The position numbers and the translations under genes were made by a program. Below, piece by piece: positions 58,639 through 64,000 of a stretch of DNA of 64,000 nt. The notes below the pieces were generated by a model. The model was given only the letters and a program-made list of their open reading frames with translations, had not been told where the DNA came from and made no database searches. Every line of letters begins with the position of its first letter. Within the stretch, counting starts at the first letter, position 1. Source of the DNA: Burkholderia sp. TSV86 (lineage in GTDB: Bacteria; Pseudomonadota; Gammaproteobacteria; Burkholderiales; Burkholderiaceae); NCBI RefSeq assembly GCF_001522865.1, contig NZ_LOWB01000109.1, positions 1-64,000 on the forward strand, read 5' to 3'.

Positions 58639-59208
58639 ATGGAGCAGCAATGCGCAATCGCGGCGAATACCAAGCCTGCCGCATCGATCGAAGCGCGTTT
58701 CGCCGAAGCCTGGGACAAAGTACGGCCGAATCTGTGGCAGCGCGCGCGCCGGCTCTCGCGAGGCGATCGCGACAAAGCCGACGAGCTGCTCGCGATCACT
58801 GCGCTAAAGGTGTTCGTCTACATGCGCAACGCGCCGCAGCGCATTCGCGAGCCCGAAGGCTTCATGTTCATGGTGCTCAACCACGTGTTTCTCGATACCG
58901 TGCGGCGCGGCGCACGCGACCGGCAGATCTTCGACTACTCGACCGACAGCCATTCGCTCGACGCGCGCACGATCGCAAGCGACGATCCGTCCATCCAGCG
59001 CCGCTTCGAGATCGCGCAAATGCTGTCGATGATCGAGCGCGCGGTGGATCGCCTGCCCGAGCCTGAGCAGGCGCTGTTTCGCATGAGGTTCCAGCAGGAT
59101 CTGCCGTATCCGGTCATCGCGGCGGAGTTCGGCATCAACGAAGCGCTCGCACGCAAACGGATCGAAACGATCCGCCGCAAGCTGCGCAAGCTGGTCGATG
59201 TGAATTGA
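58639..59208 (+). CDS. ECF-type sigma-70 family RNA polymerase sigma factor
   Basis: A 189-residue alternative sigma factor. Region 2 (about 18-95) has ARRLSRGDRDKADELLAITALKVFVYM and FMFMVLNHVFLDTVRRG. Region 4 (about 125-185) has RLPEPEQALFRMRFQQDLPYPVIAAEFGINEALARKRIETIRRK, the -35 recognition helix-turn-helix. No anti-sigma factor gene is evident next to it. The position between the Crp/Fnr regulator and the reb genes suggests a dedicated sigma factor for R-body gene expression. The ATG is preceded by GGGGGCC. Confidence 0.88.
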   Translation: MEQQCAIAANTKPAASIEARFAEAWDKVRPNLWQRARRLSRGDRDKADELLAITALKVFVYMRNAPQRIREPEGFMFMVLNHVFLDTVRRGARDRQIFDYSTDSHSLDARTIASDDPSIQRRFEIAQMLSMIERAVDRLPEPEQALFRMRFQQDLPYPVIAAEFGINEALARKRIETIRRKLRKLVDVN

Positions 59209-59326
59209 TGCGCAAAGCCGCCTCACAAGCGGCGCGCGCGCGCGTTCTTCACGAGAGCCTGGCAATGCGCGCCAGGCGACTCCCGCGCCGCGCGCGGCGC
59301 CCCCCTCACATCGCAAGGAGCCTCTC

Positions 59327-59968
59327 ATGCGTCCCGGAGACATCGTATTAAGCGTCGCAAGACAAGACGACCCCGTCGGCACCAAGGTGCCGCGCGTGCT
59401 GATCAGGGCAGGCCAATGGCTCAAGGCCAGCTTCTTCGGCAAAGCCGATCCCGAGGTGCCGATCGTGCATGCGTCGATCGCGATCGACGACGATCGCGTC
59501 ATCGAAAGCGTCGGCGAAGGGATCGTCGAGACCAACCTGAACGACGATCCGCAGCGCAGCGCGCTGATCTACTCGTGCTTCGGCGATCGCCTTGCCGAAG
59601 CGGCCGTCATCGCCGCGCAGCAGTTCTACGACAACGGCGCGGTCGCGTCGATCCCGGCGCGCTACAGCAAGTGGGCGGCGATGCTGTCGATCTTCAGGAA
59701 CAGCAGCTACGGCGCCGATCTAAGCGAACGCATCAACGAGTCGGTCGATATCGGCAGCGCGTCGTTCTGCTCGCAGTTCGTCGCGAATTGCTATGAAGTC
59801 GGCAATTTATATATGAGCGCGAACCTGTTGCCGCCTCCGCCGCCCGTGTTTCAACTCCGACCTTCCGCGATGACTCCCTACGATCTCGCGCTGCAATGCG
59901 AAAGCGATGGCCGCTTTGCGTTGACGGGCTTCTGGGACGAAGGCACGCAAGTCAACTTCGCGTCGTGA
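59327..59968 (+). CDS. Permuted NlpC/P60 (YiiX-like) cysteine hydrolase
   Basis: A 213-residue protein. It starts RPGDIVLSVARQ, the first strand of permuted NlpC/P60 (YiiX/YebB) enzymes. The catalytic His is likely in VPIVHASIAIDDDRVIES (about residue 47). The Cys follows later in SASFCSQFVANCYE (about 147), giving the His-before-Cys order of permuted members. There is no signal peptide or membrane segment. Related enzymes cut amide bonds in peptidoglycan peptides or lipids. AAGGAG precedes the ATG. It lies 118 bases after the sigma factor and 69 before the first reb gene. A role in cell-wall opening or R-body release is inferred only from context. Confidence 0.75.
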   Translation: MRPGDIVLSVARQDDPVGTKVPRVLIRAGQWLKASFFGKADPEVPIVHASIAIDDDRVIESVGEGIVETNLNDDPQRSALIYSCFGDRLAEAAVIAAQQFYDNGAVASIPARYSKWAAMLSIFRNSSYGADLSERINESVDIGSASFCSQFVANCYEVGNLYMSANLLPPPPPVFQLRPSAMTPYDLALQCESDGRFALTGFWDEGTQVNFAS

Positions 59969-60037
59969 ACGCGTGAAGCAAGCGCCGGTGCGCGGATCGC
60001 GCGCCGGTGATGTCAGCTTTCATCCAAAGGAGCCGTC

Positions 60038-60277
60038 ATGGCCGAGGGCACTCAAGTCAACACGCAGATCACGGATGCGGTCACGCAAACCAACGTCAAG
60101 GTCGTGGCCGAAGCGCCCGCCCAGGCGATCGCATCGCTCTATCAGGTCGCCAGTCACGCGGCCGGCCTGTCGCTGCAGAACGCCGTGCAGAGCCAGCAGG
60201 CGCTCAATCAGATATCGACAGCCGTGGTATCGAAAGCAGTCGCGCTGATCATGGCGATCGGCACCTCGTCGACATGA
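60038..60277 (+). CDS. RebB-family R-body protein, short
   Basis: A 79-residue protein made almost entirely of the RebB (killing trait) domain. QITDAVTQTNVKVVAEAPA (9-27), then an amphipathic helix with SLYQVASHAAGLSLQNAVQSQQ, matches the two later RebB proteins closely over the first about 60 residues. The C-terminus (VVSKAVALIMAIGTSST) is hydrophobic and different. Reb proteins assemble into the insoluble coiled ribbons called R-bodies. AAAGGAG lies 6 bases before the ATG. It is the first of four Reb-domain genes in this operon-like run. Confidence 0.88.
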   Translation: MAEGTQVNTQITDAVTQTNVKVVAEAPAQAIASLYQVASHAAGLSLQNAVQSQQALNQISTAVVSKAVALIMAIGTSST

Positions 60278-60302
60278 TGCTCATCCGAAGGAGCGTTCGA
60301 TC

Positions 60303-61316
60303 ATGGGAGCATTCTGGAGCAAACTGAAAAGCCGATTGGCCCCGCCCACCGCGCCGCAGCGCAATGACGCAGATACGGGCGGTGCGCCGGCGCGAGCCGG
60401 TGAGCCGCTTGCATCCGGGCGCGCGGCGGGCACGCAACCGGCTGCGCCAGCGGCAACGCAAACGGCCGGCGCAGCGCTGCCGAGCGCGACAGCCACGCCA
60501 GCCGCCCGCGCCACGGCGGCTGACGCGCAAGCAGCGGCGGCAGCACCGGCGTCCGCCGATTCGGCACCGCGCGCCAGAGCTGCGCAGGCTGCACCGCATA
60601 CGGCGGAGGGGCCGGCCATCGTTGCATCATCGTCCGCCGCGGACACGCGATCCGGTAGTGAAGCGGTCAGCGCCAGCGCACCCGAATCGCCTGCGCCGGC
60701 GCGGCCCGACACATCCGCCCCGGCCGTGGCGCCCGCCACCGGGCCAGACAACACACCAGCCGGCGCGCAGCCGGCCTCCGCCGGAACGCCCGCCTCAAGC
60801 CCCGCCTCTTCTGCGTCGCGAACGCCTTCGCCCGGCGCGGCCGCATCTGAGGCGGCCGCATTCGGAGCAGCCTCACCTGGCACGACTGCGAATGCCGGCT
60901 CGCCCCCCGCCACTCAGGCACTGAATCAGCAGATCGTGCAGGCCGTCGAGTTCACCAACGCGGCGAGTGCCTCCTACGCGGCATCCCAGATCGCCACCGC
61001 GCCGAACATGATGATCTCGCAGGCATCGGGGCTCGTCGCGCAGTCCGCCGCGAACTACTTCGACGCCGTCAGCAAGATTGCGCTGGCAAGCCAGGGCGTG
61101 TTGATGAAAGAGATGGTCGAGAACATCGGCAAGGGCATGCCGGCGAAGGCGGCCGAGGACGCGGTGGGCGCGCTCGTCGCCGACTTGCTGGTGGGCGCGG
61201 CGGCGGCGGTCGCGGCAGCCGCCGGCGCGATCGAAGCCGACGCCGCGAGCTTCGCGCTGGATCGAATCGACAAGAGCCTTTCGTCCTACGCCGAGCTGTT
61301 CGCGAACCGCAAGTAA
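60303..61316 (+). CDS. Reb-domain protein with long Ala/Pro/Ser-rich N-terminus
   Basis: A 337-residue protein. Residues 1-12 (GAFWSKLKSRL) are amphipathic and basic. Residues about 15-205 are low-complexity Ala/Pro/Ser/Thr, certainly disordered. A Reb-like domain follows (about 206-275: ALNQQIVQAVEFTNAASASYA ... ISQASGLVAQSAANYFDAV). A C-terminal helical region has an Ala/Val-rich segment (LLVGAAAAVAAAAGAIEAD). The domain is more divergent than the other three and lacks the TDAVTQ motif. GAAGGAG precedes the ATG, 25 bases after the previous gene. It may cap, scaffold or anchor the ribbon. That role is inferred; only the Reb similarity is seen. Confidence 0.75.
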   Translation: MGAFWSKLKSRLAPPTAPQRNDADTGGAPARAGEPLASGRAAGTQPAAPAATQTAGAALPSATATPAARATAADAQAAAAAPASADSAPRARAAQAAPHTAEGPAIVASSSAADTRSGSEAVSASAPESPAPARPDTSAPAVAPATGPDNTPAGAQPASAGTPASSPASSASRTPSPGAAASEAAAFGAASPGTTANAGSPPATQALNQQIVQAVEFTNAASASYAASQIATAPNMMISQASGLVAQSAANYFDAVSKIALASQGVLMKEMVENIGKGMPAKAAEDAVGALVADLLVGAAAAVAAAAGAIEADAASFALDRIDKSLSSYAELFANRK

Positions 61317-61518
61317 GCGGCCGCCGCACGCATGTGCAAGGCGTGAGCATCAACGTCGGCAAACGGGGCCCGGCGTGCGGCCTGCCCGCGCAGCCACGCA
61401 GGGCCCATTGGCCGCGCCCGCCGCAGCAGGCGCACACGTGACGCAGCCCGCGCCCCGCGCGGGCCGCCCTCTGCGAGCCAGCGTTGCCCGCCCTAATCCG
61501 TTTGCAAGGAGAATCATC

Positions 61519-62277
61519 ATGAGCGACGTCCAATCTGGGTTCGACGATTTCAAGCAAGCCGTCGAAAGCTTCATCGGCACCGAAGTCAGAGCGCAAACCG
61601 TGCCGCTGCTGCGCCTGATCTACCGGCAGTTGAAACAGACGCCGCCCGCGGCCAGCGCGCCGCGCCCGGGGCGCACCGCGCTTGCGCTTGCACGGCTCGC
61701 CGCCGATGCAGCGATCGACGAAGGTCTGCATCTCGCCGAAGCGACGATCAACGAGTTGCTGCAATCGCTGCCTCAAGTACCTGCCGTGCCCTCGCCACAA
61801 CCGGTTTCCGAGCGCGCATCGAGCACGCCGGAACCATCGCCATCATCCGCGCCGTCACCCAGCGATGCGCCGTCCCTGATATCGCGTCAAGCCCCGTCGG
61901 CTGCATTCGCGCCGGCCCCCGCGGCAGCGCCCGCAATCGTCCCTGCCATTCCCGCTGCCGCTGCTGCCGCCCCCGCCGCAATCGCACCCACACCAGCCGC
62001 AACGCTGGCGGCGAGCCCCGCTGCGCCCGCCGCCAGCGAGCCACCAGCCGCCGTACCGGCGCCGCCCAACGCAGCCCACCCCAGGCCGATCGCGGATTTG
62101 CTGCAATCGGCCACGTCGCTCGCCGAGTTGCGCACTGCGCTGCAACGCTTCGCCGCGCAAGCGGATATGCGGCCCACTGAAGCGCAACTGGCGCGCGCGG
62201 CCGATTACGTGATCGATCTGATTCAGCGCGACATCGCCACGCACGCGGCCGCCGGCGCATGCGCGCCGGCATCCTGA
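61519..62277 (+). CDS. Hypothetical helix-linker-helix protein in the Reb locus
   Basis: A 252-residue protein not recognised as any family. An N-terminal helical domain (about 1-85: GFDDFKQAVESFIGTEVRA, PLLRLIYRQLKQ, LARLAADAAIDEGLHLAEATINELL) leads to a Pro/Ala/Ser linker (about 90-188). A C-terminal helical domain (about 190-245: RPIADLLQSATSLAELRTALQRFAAQ, ARAADYVIDLIQRDI) ends it. There is no signal peptide and no Cys except near the end. AAGGAGA precedes the ATG. Its place between Reb genes suggests an assembly factor or minor R-body component. The 200-base gap before it holds no gene. Confidence 0.75.
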   Translation: MSDVQSGFDDFKQAVESFIGTEVRAQTVPLLRLIYRQLKQTPPAASAPRPGRTALALARLAADAAIDEGLHLAEATINELLQSLPQVPAVPSPQPVSERASSTPEPSPSSAPSPSDAPSLISRQAPSAAFAPAPAAAPAIVPAIPAAAAAAPAAIAPTPAATLAASPAAPAASEPPAAVPAPPNAAHPRPIADLLQSATSLAELRTALQRFAAQADMRPTEAQLARAADYVIDLIQRDIATHAAAGACAPAS

Positions 62278-62383
62278 TGATTCGTATTGCCAAACAATCG
62301 GACGCTGCGCTCACATTCCGCGCGCCCCAACGTTCTTTCCTGCGCACGGCATTTTCCGTGCATGACATGATAGGAGCGACACC

Positions 62384-62716
62384 ATGACTTTTCCGACCAC
62401 CGTCAACGACCAGATCACCGACGCCGTCACGCAATCGAACGTTAAAGTCGTCGCGGAAAGCCCCGCGATGGCCTTGGGTTCGATCTACCAGACGATGGCG
62501 CATTCCACCGGCATCCTGTTCCAGAACGCCGTGTCCGCGCAGCAGCAGCAGAACACGCTCGCGCAGGCGGCCGCCAACATGGGCTTGATGCAGATCTACA
62601 GCGTCGACACCACCGCCGGCGCGGCGGCCACCGAGAAGGTCGCGCAAGGCGGCATCGCCGACAACCTCACGAGCCTGCTAACCGTGCTGCAATCGTTCCG
62701 TTCGCCGCCGCAATGA
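62384..62716 (+). CDS. RebB-family R-body protein, copy 1 of tandem pair
   Basis: A 110-residue RebB protein. The N-terminus TTVNDQITDAVTQSNVKVV leads to the conserved SIYQTMAHSTGILFQNAVSAQQ (33-54), a Gln-rich stretch and a Gly/Ala-rich turn. The C-terminal helix (IADNLTSLLTVLQSF) ends it. It differs from the next gene at 12 of 110 residues (89% identical). Such pairs of similar small Reb proteins (RebA/RebB) are the main structural subunits of R-bodies in Caedibacter. TAGGAG lies upstream of the ATG. Confidence 0.92.
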   Translation: MTFPTTVNDQITDAVTQSNVKVVAESPAMALGSIYQTMAHSTGILFQNAVSAQQQQNTLAQAAANMGLMQIYSVDTTAGAAATEKVAQGGIADNLTSLLTVLQSFRSPPQ

Positions 62717-62813
62717 CGCCGCCAGGCGTCGTCGCATGAGCCGGCGCCGGGCTGACCGTCAGCGCGGTGCGCCGCCTCCATTCCCGCTACGACTCAACTT
62801 CTAGGAATCAGCC

Positions 62814-63146
62814 ATGACCATTCCGACCACAGTCAATTCGCAAATCACCGATGCCGTCACGCAATCGAACGTCAAGGTTTTGGGAGAAAGCCCCGCGACG
62901 GCGCTGGGCACGATCTACCAGACGATGGCGCATTCCACCGGCATCCTGTTCCAGAACGCCGTGTCCGCGCAGCAGCAGCAGAACACTGCGGCGCAGGCGG
63001 CCACCAACATGGGCGTGATGCAGATCTACAGCGTCGATACCACCGCCGGCGCGGCGGCCACCGAGAAGATCGCGCAAGGCGGCATCGCCGACAACCTCAC
63101 GAGCCTGCTGACCGTGCTGCAGGCGTTCCGCTCGCAACCGCAGTAA
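62814..63146 (+). CDS. RebB-family R-body protein, copy 2 of tandem pair
   Basis: A 110-residue near-twin of the preceding gene, 97 bases downstream of it. Substitutions are spread over the chain (for example D9S, V23L/A24G, M29T, L59A). A block of 76 bases (62911-62986) is identical to 62481-62556. The flanking non-coding sequences are not alike, so the duplication is confined to the gene. It is a probable second major R-body subunit. TAGGAATC precedes the ATG. Confidence 0.92.
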   Translation: MTIPTTVNSQITDAVTQSNVKVLGESPATALGTIYQTMAHSTGILFQNAVSAQQQQNTAAQAATNMGVMQIYSVDTTAGAAATEKIAQGGIADNLTSLLTVLQAFRSQPQ

Positions 63147-63267
63147 CCGCGCCCGCGAACCGGATACGGCCGGTCCGCGCCCGCGAATCGACGCGCCGCC
63201 GCGCGCCGATTCGTCTTGGCGCGGGCCACTCCGGCCGCCGCGCCCCGGACAGATCAAAGGACATGCC

Positions 63268-63569
63268 ATGCCAAACGGATTCGACACCGTGCAGAATTGC
63301 GCCGCCAACGCCAACGCGATCCGCAACGCGCAATACGACTTCGTTGCCCGCTATCTGAGCATCGATCTCTACGACGATCCCCCAACCCCAAGGTGATCGG
63401 CCGCGACGAAGCCAACGTAATCTGGAACGCCGTCCGGAAGTTCGCGCTCGTCTACGAGAGCGCCCCGTTATCCCGCGATTACTTCAACGCGTGGCAAGGC
63501 TATATCGACGGCTTGCGTGCCGCGCCCCAAACCGGCGATCTCAGCGCGCGAAACGGCGGCTTGCATTGA
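63268..63569 (+). pseudogene. DUF1906 glycoside-hydrolase-like gene, frameshifted and truncated
   Basis: The first frame starts with ATG 63268 (after AAAGGA) and reads NGFDTVQNCAANANAIRNAQ, FVARYLSIDLYDD, then stops at a TGA at 63397-63399. The reading continues in another frame from about 63383 with NPKVIGRDEANVIWNAVRKF and ALVYES to a TGA at 63569. Together these give the N-terminal third of a DUF1906 (Rv2525c-like, glycoside-hydrolase-like TIM barrel) protein. The junction is at a run of five C (63379-63383); one added base would restore the frame. The rest of the domain (usually well over 100 more residues) is missing, so this is a remnant even if the frameshift were an error. Confidence 0.7.
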
Positions 63570-63696
63570 CAGTGATTCGTCAGAAATAGAAAGAAAATCG
63601 TCATCACATTGACGTAGCAAACGGGTCACGCAATCGACGCATCATTTCGTCATACTTCGCAGCATGCTCAATTCGCGTTCCTCCCGGAGCCTGCCG

Positions 63697-63990
63697 ATGC
63701 GCCATCGTTCAGCCATGCTCGCCGCCGTCGTCTGCGCCGCGTCGCTCTTGACGGCCTGCAGCGACGACGCGTCCGAAGCATCGCGCGCGCAGGCAAATGC
63801 CGCCACGCAGCAACCGCCGTTCGCCAAGAACGGTGCCGATGCGTTCAACGGCGGCGCGCCAGCCGGCGGCAACCTCGCCGCGAGCGCGCCGCTCGCGCCG
63901 CCCGTGATCCACTACCCGCCCGAAGACGCCGACGAAGACGCATCCGGCGCGAAGGCCGCGCTCATGCATTCCGCATCGAGCCCACGTTGA
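63697..63990 (+). CDS. Small lipoprotein, unknown function
   Basis: A 97-residue precursor. The signal MRHRSAMLAAVVCAASLLTAC has a lipobox LTAC (Cys21). The mature chain is a disordered Ala/Asp/Gly/Pro-rich peptide (SDDASEASRAQANAATQQ; PPVIHYPPEDADEDAS) with no recognised domain. GGAG lies 7 bases before the ATG, supporting this start over an in-frame ATG 33 bases earlier. It lies 127 bases after the DUF1906 remnant, and an AT-richer gap with TTGACG (63609-63614) could hold its own promoter. Whether it belongs to the Reb locus is uncertain. Confidence 0.75.
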   Translation: MRHRSAMLAAVVCAASLLTACSDDASEASRAQANAATQQPPFAKNGADAFNGGAPAGGNLAASAPLAPPVIHYPPEDADEDASGAKAALMHSASSPR

Positions 63991-64000
63991 ACGCGCGGCA

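Noticed and set aside
60303..60924. Alternative frames across the Ala/Pro-rich part of the Reb fusion gene, which could be read as a separate protein
   Set aside because: The other frames are Arg/Pro-rich shadows. The chosen frame has a strong ribosome site and continues into the Reb-like domain without interruption.

Overview
The window reads as chromosome of a Burkholderia species. It is GC-rich throughout with GC-ending codons. It carries beta-proteobacterial marker families (PhaM, DUF3108, DUF3567, DUF1840, a MetH split into two genes) and a close relative of KirBac1.1, the inward-rectifier K+ channel first described from B. pseudomallei. From memory the KirBac and BioB proteins resemble those of the B. 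pseudomallei group without being identical, so a relative of that group is likely. The species cannot be settled from sequence alone.

Layout. 0-7 kb: a ferritin-like fragment, a patatin phospholipase, phaM, a fumarylacetoacetate hydrolase-family enzyme divergent from an IclR regulator, and the envelope/unknown proteins DUF3108 and DUF3567. 7-16 kb: housekeeping genes, namely split metH, DUF1840, argS, a SPOR-domain protein, dsbA and a short-chain dehydrogenase. 16-21.5 kb: an EmrAB-type efflux operon (adaptor, MFS pump, outer-membrane factor) followed by its likely TetR regulator. 21.6-24.4 kb: an SDR, a MarR regulator and a thiolase; the marR and thiolase promoters share an operator-like palindrome. 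24.6-36.5 kb: a peptide-binding protein, an MBL hydrolase, aceK, a beta-carbonic anhydrase overlapping a second thiolase, an SDR, a YchJ-family protein, a PQQ-like beta-propeller protein and an alpha/beta hydrolase. 37-42 kb: the biotin operon bioA-bioF-bioD-bioB, with bioA/F and bioF/D joined by ATGA overlaps. 42-46 kb: two tandem alkaline phosphatases and a His-rich exported protein behind a PHO-box-like repeat. 46-46.6 kb: an AT-rich island with a 61-residue double-glycine-leader peptide. 46.6-57.3 kb: an S1/P1 nuclease, an EAL phosphodiesterase, a Na+/H+ antiporter, indolepyruvate ferredoxin oxidoreductase, the Kir channel and an orphan sulfate-binding protein.

The most unusual part is 57.8-64 kb, an R-body (Reb) type locus. 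In order it holds a Crp/Fnr regulator, an ECF-like sigma factor, a permuted NlpC/P60 (YiiX-like) cysteine hydrolase, a small RebB protein, a Reb-domain protein with a long Ala/Pro/Ser-rich N-terminus, an unrecognised helix-linker-helix protein, two nearly identical RebB proteins, a frameshifted and truncated DUF1906 glycoside-hydrolase-like gene, and a small lipoprotein. Reb proteins polymerise into contractile protein ribbons in other bacteria. Here they sit with their own transcription machinery and two candidate peptidoglycan-active genes, one of them broken. No tRNA, rRNA, CRISPR array or insertion sequence was recognised.
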